Shown piece by piece: positions 21,334 to 35,600 of a stretch of DNA of 64,000 bases. The notes beneath the pieces are model-generated. The model did not search any database. It was not told the DNA's origin and was given only the letters and a program-made list of their open reading frames with translations. The position numbers were made by a program, and so were the translations under genes. Origin of the DNA: Aralia elata (taxonomy: Eukaryota > Streptophyta > Magnoliopsida > Apiales > Araliaceae); NCBI GenBank assembly GCA_034770075.1, contig CM068380.1:87070112-87134111 (forward strand), in the 5' to 3' direction. Each line of letters opens with the position of its first letter. Within the stretch, counting starts at the first letter, position 1.

Positions 21334-22849
21334 CAAAAACTCTATATATATACACACAGAGAGATAATAATCCAAAGACATGATTTATTTTTATATATTC
21401 AATCTATTTTTATGTATGAAATAATTTTAACCTAGGAGTTGTCTTTTCATATCTAATAGTTCCCAAATTATGTTAGACATGCATGCATGTATAATTATTG
21501 TATATATTTTATGGGATATGAAAGTTTATACACTGTATAAAAAAATAGAGTATTAAATAATTGACTCAGTATTAACTCATGATCAATCAAAATAATTTGG
21601 TAAAATTATAAAATTATTAGATAAGATCTTTTAATGCTTGTTATATCCTAGCTGGATGTCTCGTGCCAAGTACAAGATTTATAATTGAATTTTATTTATT
21701 AATTGAAATTATATTATTAAATATATTTTTAATATTAACCAAATAATGGTAGTATGATATTATAAATAATAGTTAAAAAAATAATAATAAATTAAGAACA
21801 TCATGTCACTTTATTATTTTAAAATAAAAACATATCTTTAATTTTGGATCGACTAAAAAGAAAACTGTATCCGTAGTTTTAAAACAAAGCAAGTATTAAT
21901 TAAAAATCCTATATAAAGTAACTTTAAAAATATTATTTTAATCATTATTTATATATTACCCAACAATGATATTCATATTTGTTTTTAGTATCTAATAAAA
22001 CACATTGGCTCATCAAGGCAAAAAAGAAAAAGAAAAAGAAGGAACTATTAAAAGTGGATTATAAATGAATGTATAATACATTTTAGATTTTATATAAAGA
22101 GAGAATCAGATACAATTAAATACCTATAAATAGAAGAAATCTACCAATTCTCATATTTATTTTATAAGATGATATAAATATTATAAAAATAAAAATATCA
22201 ACCAATTAAATTTAAGTATAGTTTCATAAATCAACTCAGTTCAAGACTAACTAAAATATGTGAGTTAACTTATACAATAAAGTGTTATTTTGTGGTATTA
22301 TAATAAGTAAGTAGGTATATAGATAATTATTGATAATGTTATTAATAATCACAAGACCCTAATATTTTCTTTAGTTTTTGTAAATAAATTATGCAAATTT
22401 AGTACCCGCACTTAGCTTCCAATCTGCCATCACCTAAAATTACCTGCTCTATTTAAAACGGGATAGTTAGTCTCCAAACGTAACTAAGTAAAGGGCAACT
22501 TTTTTACCAATCTACTCTATCAATGTGCACGAGCAGGACTGATAAAAAAACGAATAAAATTGAATAAATAAATCGATTATTTTTAATTAAAATATTTTGA
22601 TTATTCAATTATTTAATTATTTTAAACATTTTAATTATACCTGTTTTAATATTCATTTTTGGGTTCGAATTTAATTTTTTTAATCGAAATATTTTGCTTA
22701 ATTGATTATTTTAAATATTTCAACTATTCAATTATTTTAAATATTTCAATTATACCGTTTTAATATTTATTTTTGGGTTCGGATTTGATTGTTATTCGGT
22801 TAACCGAATAACCGAATCAGATGTAAAAAAAAATTAAGGCGTAAAAGTT
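21334..22849. other. AT-rich spacer upstream of DEAH1
   Basis: No gene seen. 22560-22770 contains an imperfect direct duplication of about 115 bp built on TATTTTAAATATTTCAATTAT and TTTTGGGTTCG blocks, followed by GGTTAACCGAATAACCGAA at about 22798, a motif frequent in dispersed plant repeats. Confidence 0.5.
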
Positions 22850-22859
22850 AAAACAGTTC

Positions 22860-23687
22860 ATTGACAATTACCCAAATCAATTCGTCTCTAGCTCTCTGTC
22901 TCTGCCCTAACCCAAAACCCCAAATTGCGACACCGCCTCCGGCCTCTCCGCCTCCGGCCTCTCCGCCTCTCCTCTGCCTCTCAAGTCTCATCTCTCGCCA
23001 CTTCCAAATTGCAATACTTGGACTTCTCTGGTGTGACCTTATTTTATCTGCTGGTTCTATTATCATCCGTCATATAGAGTAGCCAATTTTTCAGGGTCCC
23101 CTTGGCTTGATGCATATGTGCAACTTCTACATACTTCGGTATTCTTATTATTATGCAAATTGAAATAGTAAGAGTCATTGGCCTGTTCTTGTCACTTACA
23201 TTTAGCCTTAGGTATCCTTCTTGGTGAGGATTCTTACTGTTGATAAAACCATTGTTTGTGAGATATTTACCATTGGCAATCTATAATTACCGACACCGGT
23301 TTAGTAAAACGGTCGATTTGGCAAAGTACTCGGGAGAAATTAGGGCAAGTTCAATTTGATTATCGGAAAAGGTTCCCGTTCAAAGGCGACTCACACTCCT
23401 GACACCCGACCGGATTTGACTTCAATATCAATCATACGGTTACTTTCAATCTTAGGATTTTTCCCTGAGAATATTTGGTGTCTGGTCCTTTTTTCCCGCC
23501 CGATAAAGCAGATTTTTTCTAGACAACCAAAGACAGTGTAAGTAACCAAAGACAGTGTAAGTGTAGGATATTCAAAGTAGACAAGTGATTGTTTGTTATC
23601 TTAAAAAAAGTAGATTTTGGTGTCCATTTTATTATATGATTCTGGGATGTAAGACAAATTTTGTTTTGTTACCAAATGCAGTCAGAA
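22860..23687 (+). promoter_or_regulatory. DEAH1 leader region with 5' UTR intron
   Basis: A C/T-rich stretch at 22880-22990 with repeated CCTCCGGCCTCTCCG looks like a transcribed plant leader. A last leader intron ends at acceptor AATGCAG (23681), six bases before the ATG at 23688. Two candidate donors exist because a 19-bp unit containing GACAGT/GTAAGT is tandemly duplicated; the GT dinucleotides are at 23538 and 23557. The upstream transcription start is not determined. Confidence 0.5.
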
Positions 23688-26600
23688 ATGGGGAGTGATT
23701 TGAAGATTTGGGTTTCGGACAAATTGATGTCCCTTGTGGGATATTCGCAGTCTACGTTGGTTCAGTATGTCATTAGTTTGTGTAAGTAATATTTTCTATT
23801 GATCGATATGTTTGTGGATTAATTTGAATATGGCATATGTAGATAAGATTATATAGTTGTAAGTCTTGCTTATATATATAAAAAAAATTGTTGAAGTTTT
23901 TCTAGTGTTGTGTATTATGTGTCAATGGTTCGCTGATGTTGGTCTCGTTGCAGCAAAGAAAGCTAAATCACCTGCTGATATTGCTGATTCGCTTCAAAAT
24001 GATTTGAAAGGATCTTCTGTGGGTGAATTGCAGGCATTTGCAAGAGAAATGTTTGTGAAGGTTGAGAGGAGGACTTCGGGTGCTAATGTGAGTTTCATTT
24101 AGAGTTTTTGTTACGTAATAAGTTTATTGTGCTCGAACTATAGTATCTTGTTTATTTTCTTGGGGCTTGTGGAGCTCTCTCTTTGGAGTTTGGAGTGTTA
24201 GTAGAGGAATGGGTGTTAGATATTTTTCTGGATTTGAAGCAAGATGTATAGGAATTTTTTTTGGAAGTGTGCTTTCTTCTCAATTTTATAATGAATTTGG
24301 AATGAGCTTAATGCTTGATTATTTAGAACGAGCTACTTATCTTTTAAGTTGTTGAGGGATAGGATTATTTTTCTAGCTTCCTTTTAGGCTTCTTCTGTGG
24401 GGGCCTTTAGATGCATCTATGCGACTGATTTGTGAAGAGATTGGAGGGAGTGCATTCTTGGTCTTGTATTTCATTATTATGATGACAATGGACGTCTTGT
24501 CCCCCTGTTTATTGTGTCCTCTTTATTCTATTAATAGAATTTCTTCTTATATGTATATAAAAATTGTAGCTTGTTTACATTTCTTCTCTCCAGAAATGGT
24601 GTGTTTGTCTTCTTTGCAAATTGATATTTAGTTTTTCCAGCTTATCATTTACTTTGGAATGTTTCCAGCTTTATCAGCAACAAGAAAGGGAGGCAGCAAT
24701 TTTAGTGAGGAAGCAGAGAACCTATACAATTTTGGAAGGTGATGATGATAACAATGATGTTGGAGGTTCCATTGGCAATACTTCGGTTTCTGCAAATTCG
24801 GACTCCCAGAAGATGGATACTCGGAAGAAACGTTTTAGGAAGAAGACTGAATATCAAGATGATGAAGATGATGAGGCATAGTGCTTGTACTCTTATTTAT
24901 AGAATTCAATTTTGTTTCTTATGAGTAAGCTGCTGTATCAGTCATTCCTGGCATGACATGGTACTTTTGTTTTGACTGACTTCAATACTGCAGGTAGTTG
25001 CAACTAGGAAAGAAGAAAGACATGTTAAAAGACGGACTGCTCAGGATGAAGATGATGATTCTGAGGTATCTTTTCTTTATATTTTTTCCCATTTTGCTAC
25101 AATTTTATTAATTGTTTATCCTAGTTTCTTGTACAGCAATATGATGTCCTCACTCCTTAAATTTCCTCCTGCTCGTTCCGTCTCTGTTCGCAATATGATG
25201 TCCTTACTCCTTAAATTTCCTCCTGCTCGTTCTGCCTCTGTTCACTCTAGTTGTCAAGTCACAAGGTGGTGTTTTTGTTGGCTCAGCAGTGGCTGGCATA
25301 ACAAACGTCTATTTTTAATTTGTTGTGTAGTTGGCATCTAATAATTCTTCTGCAGAAGTGTTGTGTTTCATTTCGTACCAAAATGTTCTAGATTCATCAA
25401 ATCTAAAATAGGATGACATCTTCTTTTGATGCAGTCGGAGGAAGAGAGATTGCGTGACCAAAGAGAAAGGGAGGAATTTGAGCGGCATATAAGAGAACGG
25501 GATGCAGCAGGGACAAGGAAGGTACACTCTGTGGTTTGAATGGGTGCTTTAAGCCAGCCCCTTAATAAATGTTGTTGATTTGTAGACTTGGGGGAGTTGA
25601 CCATTTTCGTCATTTGTGTGCTTTTAAGTTCGAAATATGGTAAAAGCCTTTCAAATTATTTAAGACTTGTGCAATTCATCCTCTTTGGGATACATAGATT
25701 TCGTAAACTTAAAGAAGTGGTCATGCAGTGCATCAGTTATCTACTGTGGCTGGCTACATTAATTAACATAAGAGTGTGATGCAAATTTTGGCTTCATCTT
25801 CACATCGTGGTCTCCGCATATTTCATTATCAATTATAGAATTGTACATGCTGTGCTTCAGTTGTTTGAAGTGGCTTCTCTAATCTATTAGCTCAGAGTGT
25901 CAGACGATGTTTGACTCTCTCTAAATTTGGCTTGGGTTTTGTCTGCTAGCTCAAATAATTAACCTTGTTCGTTTAAATCACTTTCTTACATGCACATTCA
26001 CTGCATTATCTATAGATAACATATATCATTGAGTCTGTACAATAGTTATTCTACTTATATCGTCAACAATAAGCGCAAAGAAAGTCTATCTACTTTGGTT
26101 TTTCGGAATAAACTTCATCTATTTCGGCATTTCCAGCGTACTAGCAAACATGTTCTAGATGGCCGAGCTTTAGTTTTATACTCCTGAATAGGCATCTGCA
26201 GGCATGAATTTAGATTTACATCTGGATATGTTCCAATACTTTATGCACGCTTAATTCCTTAACTATGCCTCTTGGGTATTATGTGGTGACTGTACATATT
26301 AATTTCAGCACCTTGCTTTTTATGATTGGTATCATAGCAATGATACTTATATCTCTTTGTCCTTTGTGCAAATTTTTTTGGGTTTGCTAATGATATTTTT
26401 TTTGGACAAGAGTGGGTTAATGTTGTGCATGATATTATTGTTTAATATTTATGTAATTGCTTCCTTTGATATACATTCAAATGCAATTTTCCATATTTTC
26501 TTACAAATATTTATTTTATTGTTAATTTCAGTTGGCTGAGCAAAAATTAACCCGAAAAGAGGAAGGTGAGAGATCTTCCATACATGTATTTTAAAATAAT

Positions 26601-29600
26601 ATCCATACATTTTATATGTACATCTGCATGTATGTGAGTGTGTATACACTCAAATATTTATTATCATTTTATGCATAATAATAAGCCATAATTTCTCTCA
26701 TTTGATGTATATTTGGACAATAGAAGAAGCAATCAGGAGATCTAAAGCCTTGGAGGAAGATGACATGGAGGCTTTAAGGTTTGTGATGATATTATTTTCT
26801 CAATTTAACGTTTTTCCATGCATTTCTGGTTGATTCTATTTGGTTGGTTGAACCGTGATGAGTTTAATTTTCCTATATTTTATTGGTGTTATTATTTCTA
26901 TAATCGAACAGATTGATGTCCAAAGTAGTGTTTTTCTTTTAAACTAGCAATAAAAGAAGTAGAGGGTGTATGCGTTATTCACTTATTTATGATTGGAGTT
27001 CTATGAGGAATTTATCATATGGAGGCTTGAAGGTTTGTCATAAAAATATTTGCCCAATTTAACGTCTTTCCATGCATTTTAGAACAAACCCATTGATGCT
27101 AGGAACATAATCTTTACCTTCTAATTATAATTTTTTATATATCTTGTTACTATTGGCTAAAAATATACTTTTAAGTGTGTTGTCATTGTTTCATTCCTAT
27201 TAATCCTCATCACTGACAATACCATCCTAGTTGACTCAGTGGGGTTGCTTTTTGTCCCTCTGATAAATACTGAAGTTCATGCTTGTTTATATTCTTGTTC
27301 CACTTTCAGAAAAGTTTCAAGGCAAGAGTATCTGAAGAAAAGGGAGCAAAAGAAACTGGAGGAAATCAGGTACTTTGTAAGATAATGAAATGGTATTATG
27401 TAAGATTATGTTTTACATTTACCTTTTCTAGGTTTTGATTCTACTTGTAGATGATTTACATTGATGGCAGTGAATATTTGGCATGAATACAAATGATTTC
27501 TTGTTGTGTAACTCTTCATACTCCTTATATGCTACTGTGATTTGGCAATTTCAGAGATGATATAGAAGATGAGCAGTATCTGTTTGATGGTGTGAAATTG
27601 ACTGAAGCAGAAACACGCGAACTAAGGTAATTAATGTTTCATGATTTCATTTTCTAAGGTGGTAGGAATGTTTCATGATTTCATTTTTACCTCCTTGTTG
27701 CCAAATGGTATATTGCCTTTCTTACAACCATTTTTCTCTTCTTAATATTAAAATTAAACTACTTTACATTCTATTTCTTTGACAAGGGATGAAACCGTTA
27801 TTTGACTGCTGGAAGTTAACCTGGTCAGAGTATCAGGTTAATTGGTCACTGTCCGAGTTTGCTTCGTATGATTAGACTGAGGACATAAAAGCTAATATGG
27901 GATATACTCCCTCCGTTCCAAATTATAAGATCATTATTGAAAGTCAAATTGAGACATTTTCAAATGAGATGATTAATTAATAATTATAAAAAAATAAATC
28001 ATATAATGAGTAGTACTTTTTAGATAGATTACAATATTCATCATTGTATTGACTAACCTTAAAGGAATCTATGTCGATTTTGAGTTTGAAAATGTCTTAA
28101 GTTGACTTTAAAAAGTCAATAATGATCTTATATTTTGGAACGGAGGAGGGAGTACATCAATAGAAAATGCAATAATTAAAGGAAAATGATAAAATGTTGA
28201 GTGCACATGTAAAAGAGTAATTTGATGGCATACTTTGTGTTTGTCGGTATTTGGCATTTATTTGAAAGTTGTTAACCTAGTTCATTTGCATTATCTCATT
28301 TATGCACCAACTTAAAACATGCAAACAGGCTCCGGTTGTTCCTCTGTTGATTTGAGTAGTTTGAGGATAACCTTTTTTGTTTGAAGCTTTGGATTGCAAT
28401 GTAAACTCATTTTTCACGCGGGAGTAATATAAATAATTAAAAAAAGAAGCTGCCCTCAGCATGAGCTGCTTGGGTTTAGCAGGTTTCTTTATACCATCCT
28501 AGTTTAAGTCATCCTCTTCACACCACTTAGCTTAAGAAATAGTATTTGACCCATTTTGGTTCCTATTATACTGTTTAGTATTCCCTATATCAAGACTTTA
28601 GTTTTGCTTCAGATTATCTTTTAAGTAATGCATTGATACGTGGAGTGGGGCCTATAAAGTTTCAAACTATCTATTTTTTTTTCAAACACAAGGGCAATGT
28701 AGTCAGTTTGAAAATTTATTGCATTGATGTGGAAAGGTTCACTAAATTGCGGGCACACTGAAATCAAAAGTGGGTCATTTAAATTGGGAAGGAAGAAGTA
28801 ACAAGTCTGTTTCATAGTGGGAAACAGCAGGTTGCATGCTAAAAATTTGAATTTTGAACTCATCTTGGCTGGTAGGGTGGGTTTTATAACATTCGATAAA
28901 ATATTTTTCCTACTGTAAATTTTCCTTGTCTCTGGGCTTGCAGCCAACTGTGATCTTAAACAAAGGATGAAAACAAAGTTTGCCACATTATACTTGCTAT
29001 TCGATTAGCCACGGTAATATGATTTTCCTCGATTATCACATTTGAGAAATAAAAGACATTTTTCATATTTTTATTCAGTATCCCCCTCTCTACCTTGATG
29101 CCTCTTGAGAGAAACAATTTAAAGTTTTAATCATGAGATACAATTTTTTTTTCAATGTCAAGTGTTTCATCTTTTCTAAAGTTGTTTTGATTTGCCTTTG
29201 TGTGAGTTAAGTGTAAATTCTATATTTTCTTTGTTCTATTTTGACTAATTGCCCCATGGAATGCTAGTATGTTAGAAATATTCATGTCTGGCCATTTATT
29301 GTCCAATTTCCTTACCCTCTTGGAAACTTGATTTTGATTTACTCACATCTTGTTCCTCATGCACAACTCAGCAAATATGAGGGTTACAGATGCTGTAACA
29401 CACTTGTTTCACTATATTAAGCTGAGCATCATCAATTTGTAATATTTTTATTTTTTCATGGTGGGATTTTACTTTAAAGTGGGACATTAAAGATCTATCA
29501 CTTCTTTTTGCAATGCTAATAAAGATTCCAAATCCGTATGTGGCTCTGTGCCTTTGTGGTTATGTTATTTTGCAATGTTTACGAGGAAGATTGATTGCTT

Positions 29601-32600
29601 CATCGGGACTGATATCCTAATATGTTGGCAGATACAAGAAACAAATATATGATCTTGTTAAGAAGCAATCTGAAGAGGCTGATGACATAAATGAGGTAAT
29701 CCAGTATTCATTTTGTAAATATTGATTCAGTCTTCTTTTAGTTTTCATCGATTCTTCTACTCCCTCTGTTCTAAATAAGTACCACTTCTTTTGTAAATTA
29801 CATTGTAAGTATTGCTGTGTCTTTTAGGACAGAGGTTTATAAATTACAAAAAAAAAGGACTTTTTTAGGACTGAGGGAGAGTACCCAAGTGCTTTTTACA
29901 ATAGTAGTTACTTTTTGTAGTTATTTTGGATAAAAATGCAGTAGAGCCAGAGTACTACTGTTATAGTTCATGGATTTCTGTCTCAGCATGACACGATTCT
30001 TTGAACAAGTTTACTCACAAGTCTCATCAGATCAAGCTTGCATAGTGAAACTAACCTTATACTCCATCCGTTCCAAATTATAAGATCTTTATTGACTTCC
30101 TGAAACATTTTCAAACTCAAAATTGATAAGATTCATCAAAAATTACGAAACCAGAAAACTTATAATTAGCTGTACTTTTTGGATAGTTTACAATATTCAT
30201 CATGACTCAAATTAAATGAATCTGTCAAATTTGAGTTTGAAAATGTCTCAAATTGACTCCAAAAGTTCTATAATGATCTTTTATTTTGGAACTAGGAAGT
30301 ATATGAGTGGCCAACTAGTGGTAAATGAATATCTGGGCAGTGGGTACAGTGCGAAGCACCATTGTTCTAATGGCCAAGTTGTCTTAATTATAAGTCAAAC
30401 CTTTTTAATTCTATATTGTTTGTATTTATTTTTGTACGTTAAAGATTTGGATTAGTTTAAAACAATTTTTCTTTTGTTCTTTTTGGAGTGCAGTACAGAA
30501 TGCCTGATGCTTATGATCAGGATGGTGGTGTAAATCAGGAGAAGAGATTTTCTGTGGCTGTGGAGCGTTATAGGTCAGTTAATTTCTTGGTGCTCTGGAT
30601 ATTCAACCATCACAACCATTTTCACACATTGGCACACATCATAATACATCCTGGAAACTTCATTTAGCCTGATGCTGAGATGGCCCTGTGTCCTACTTCT
30701 CCAGGGATTCAAACGCTGCAGATAAAATGAACCCTTTTGCAGAGCAAGAAGCATGGGAGGATCATCAGATTGGTATCTCTTGGTTAATGTTTTTGCATGT
30801 GTGACTCATGACAAACCAGTGATTTTTGACATTCTAATCCTGGAGGCATTACATTTGCAGGAAAGGCAACTTTGAAATTTGGCTCAAAAGACAGAAAACA
30901 AAAATCTCAAGACTATGAGTAAGCTTTTATGTGGTTACTCTTTCTTATGTTAGCAATTATTTATTCTCTTGGTCCTTTTTTTTTGGCTTAGAAAATAGAT
31001 GAATAATATGTATAGCAGAGCTAACTCAATCAGTTTTTTGTTCTCTCCATGTACTTTTTTAGACTAATGAAAAATAGGAATGATGTTTTATACATGTATG
31101 AGCACTCATTCTGAAGCTGTCCTGTATGTTTTCTTTAATAGGTTTGTTTTTGAGAACCAGATCGAGTTCATACAGGATGAAGTGATGCATGGTGAAAATG
31201 TATGTACCACACTTTTATTCATAGATATGCTCCCCAGGTCTCAGTGAATTTTCTTTTAAAAACATCGCTCTATGCATGCAGTATGCAGAAGAACCACATA
31301 GTGAGTCACTTGAGAAATCTCTGGCAAGAACGGCATTTGAGAAGCTACAGGTATGCATCTTTTGGTCTCCTTTTTTTAAGAGTTTAAATGGCTTGTTTTT
31401 GGCTGGAAACATGCACAAAGATGTTGAAATCTCTCTCAGTTAAAGCCCCTTTGTATAGTTCGCCACTCTACTGTAATTTGGCCACTTCGCAAATGATGCC
31501 AATGATTAGATGTGTGTTTATCTCACCTATCTTGGTGTCTATCTAGTAGTGGGGTCATAATTGGGTGAAGTTTTGAAGTGGAAAATATGGAATGCAGAAG
31601 ATGGAAGTGGTTAGGAAGGGAACAGTTCTTTCCTTCCTCGAGCCAGATTGAAAAATTCTTTTTTAAACAAATACAAGTTGAAAGGGAAAAGTAATAAGTG
31701 AACCAAGACACCAGTAATTGAAAAATACCACGTTAATGCTCGGAAGCTATAGGGAATTCCAGACGGTATTTGTTCTTCGTATAAAGACCAGACAGTTGCT
31801 TAGCGTTTTTTTTATCAAAAAAAATCTCAATAGTATTAACAGATCTTGAATATTTTGAGAGAGCCATCTTATAGAGATTGTATATGATATCAAAGAATAC
31901 GTCTCAAGTTTAAGCCCATGATAAGGCCAAATTAGCCAATTTGCAAAGAAATCATTTTTGATGTAGGACAAGAATTGAAAATAAGAATAATAATGAAAAG
32001 ATAGAAATTGCCCATCTCTGCTGAAAAATTGGCCGCCCCGTAGTGTATTTTGAGATCACTTGCGTCCGTAATCAACTATAATTTGAATAACCAATACTCT
32101 CAATAGTAATGATCTCCTCAGCCGGTAGGATTACACAGATATTATAGGGAACAAAATCGTAGTAAAGACAAAATCCATAAATAGCTAAATCAATCAATTG
32201 AAAATCCTCCAATGATTGCTCCATGATTAGGTAAATCAAACAGCTGAATATCCTCCCCAATTTTACTGTTTTAGGCTTCAATGCTAATTGTGTTGGTCTG
32301 GTTTCTCCAGCTACAATGCAGTACCCAGAAGGTAATGTACCTGCAAAAGAGAGGGAATAGATCTAGGAAAATTTTTCATTGCTCTACTGGGTTGTCACTT
32401 TCGCTTAAAAAAATAGTTTTAAAGATAGAGGCCTGGTTATTGTTATATTCATTTTTGGCGCCACAAACAAAGACAGAGAGCGTCATCATAGATTCATAAT
32501 TAACTTAACTATTTCTAGATGAAGCAGAGAATCAGTAATTTACCTGAGATAATAATTTACTCTCTTTTCTTTAAAAAAAAGAAAAAGAAAAGAAGTCGTA

Positions 32601-35600
32601 GCGGTGGATATTTCAGCCAAAAAGTTAACTATGTCTTTATTTTAGAATGATAATTGGGTAGAAAAGAATTAAAAGTCTTACTTTTTTGCTCCAGGAGGAT
32701 AGAAAAACCCTACCTGTCTATCCATATCGGGAGGAGTTGCTCACAGCTGTTAAAGAACACCAGGTTAATTTTCTGCAATGTGTTCTGTATCCTTATTATT
32801 TCCAGTGATTTTCATTTACCTTTTCATCTATTAATTGTTATTGACCTTTGCCAAAACTTATTAGAGTCTAGGGTTTTAAACAAACATAGTAGTCTACTAG
32901 TCTATATTTGAGATACGAACCTGGTTTTGCAGGTTCTTGTCATTGTTGGGGAAACTGGTTCTGGAAAGACTACTCAGATACCCCAATATCTACATGAGGC
33001 TGGGTATACAAAACTAGGAAAGGTATGAGGTTTCTTTTGTTCATCTTGTTTTGTTTGCTATTAATTGCCTTCAGTTTGTTAAAAGTTTCTTTTGTTACTT
33101 CTTAGTCAATGTTTATTTTTCTTTTTCCGATGCTTCACTGATGACTCCATTTAGTAACTGGAACCCTATTTTGCCAGAGAAATTATCAGACTCTTATTTA
33201 TTTACATTATCAATTGATTTCCTTGCATGGCGAGCAGCCTATTTGTTTCTTGAAAAACTTAAAATTAATTGTAGTAGGTTTATGTTATTGAAGTCGTATG
33301 TCGTTGCTGGAAAAAGCACAGAATATTTAATGGTTACTATATCTTAGTTTCTCTATGGAAAATTGAATCAGTAATTTCCACATGGAAACTTACTTCCCAT
33401 TTGTTTAGTGTTGAGTTTTTGAGTACTTGTCATGACATTAAAACAGTAGGAAACAATTTTGCATCCTGCTTTCTTATAATTGCATATATTTCAAGGTTAG
33501 GAATCTATCAGTGGATCAGGTGGGAACTAACATCTTTTGAAAGCCTTGAATTTGTAACCTTGTTCTGCTTTTTCACAGATTGGATGTACCCAACCCCGGC
33601 GAGTTGCTGCTATGAGTGTTTCTGCTAGAGTCTCTCAAGAAATGGGCGTCAAACTTGGACATGAGGTATGCCTTATTTATACAAGTTATTAGTTCTCCAG
33701 ACGGGCACTCTGTGTTGGCTTTTTAGTCAGTTTACCAGTAATGTGGTTCATATTTGAATATTATTTTAATGTTTTTTAAATGAACTGTCTTGGTGTTGTA
33801 TGCCTTGACATTATAATATCTATAATTTGTGCTAATAATGGAGTGGCCCTATGAGATAGTTGCTTGTAATACTGATGTTACAACCGTGGAGTTTTTATTA
33901 CTAAATCCTGTAGACTAAATGATGAACCTACATGTCACTGCAATTCCAAAGCGATTTCAACTGTGTCTTTCCCGTGAATTGTTAAGTGGTATTAGAAAAC
34001 TTTTAGTATTAGGTTTGTCTGTGGTGTCATATATCGTTGCACTTGTTTATCAAATCTGATATTGCACTTGTTTATCAATTCTGATATTGCACAGCCAGAC
34101 AGGCGATTCTTAACAATTGTCGTATCCGATTTTAGGTTGGTTACTCCATACGATTTGAAGATTGCACTTCTGAGAAGACAGTTATCAAATATATGACGGA
34201 TGGAATGTTACTTCGGGAGTTTCTAGGGGAACCTGACCTATCAAGTTACAGGTGTGCATTTTTTAGATGCAATTTTATAGTTGTGCCAGATGGTTTTAAA
34301 CTGAAACTTATTGATTCTGCATATCAGTGTGGTGATGGTGGATGAGGCCCATGAAAGAACACTTTCAACTGATATTTTGTTTGGTTTGGTTAAGGTGAGA
34401 AGAAACTTTGACGCGTAAATTTCAATATTTTCTCTTAAAAATGTTAGGAAGGGGGAGGTAGAGAAGATACAATTTCTTGCCTGACTAAACTATTTTTGTT
34501 GTTGACAGGATATTTCTCGATTTCGCCCTGATCTCAAATTGCTGATCTCTAGTGCAACTCTTGATGCGGAGAAGTTCAGTGATTATTTTGATGGTGCTCC
34601 AATTTTTAAAGTACCAGGAAGGAGGTTTCCTGTTGAAATAAACTACACAAAAGCACCAGAAGCTGATTACTTGGACGCAGCAATTGTTACTGCTCTTCAA
34701 ATTCATGTCACTCAACCCCCTGGAGATGGTGATATATTGGTCTTCCTCACTGGCCAGGAGGAAATTGAAACGGCTGAGGAGATTCTTAAGCATCGGACAA
34801 GAGGGTTGGGAACTAAAATAGCGGAGCTGATTATATGCCCAATATACGCAAACCTCCCAACGGAGCTGCAGGCAAAAATATTTGAAGCTACTCCAGAAGG
34901 TGCGCGGAAGGTTGTCTTGGCCACAAATATAGCAGAAACATCGTTGACAATTGATGGGATCAAGTACGTCATTGATCCAGGATTTGTGAAGATGAAATCT
35001 TATAATCCTCGGACTGGGATGGAGTCCTTACTGGTCACCCCTATCTCAAAAGCATCGGCAAATCAAAGGGCTGGTCGATCTGGACGAACAGGTCCTGGAA
35101 AGTGTTTTCGGCTCTATACTTCCCACAACTATTATAATGATTTGGAAGATAATACTGTCCCAGAGATACAACGAACCAATCTTGCAAATGTTGTGCTTAG
35201 TCTTAAGAGCCTCGGCATACATGACTTGTTGAATTTTGACTTCATGGATCCACCGCCAGCTGAGTCTTTACTGAAAGCCCTGGAGCTGCTCTTTGCGTTG
35301 AGTGCACTTAATAAACACGGTGAGCTAACAAAGGTGGGCAGAAAAATGGCCGAGTTCCCTCTTGATCCCATGCTGTCCAAGATGATTGTTGCTTCTGACA
35401 AGTACAAGTGTTCTGATGAGATCATTTCAATTGCTGCAATGCTTTCTATTGGAAGTTCAATCTTTTATCGTCCAAAGGACAAACAGGTCCATGCGGACAA
35501 TGCACGAATGAATTTTCATATGGGTAATGTTGGAGATCATATTGCATTACTCAAGGTCCGTTGCCTAATTCTTATCTGTATATTTGGGGAATTTGGTATA

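Noticed and set aside
34485..35425. - strand frames opposite the large DEAH1 exon
   Set aside because: Antisense shadows of a strongly conserved helicase exon.
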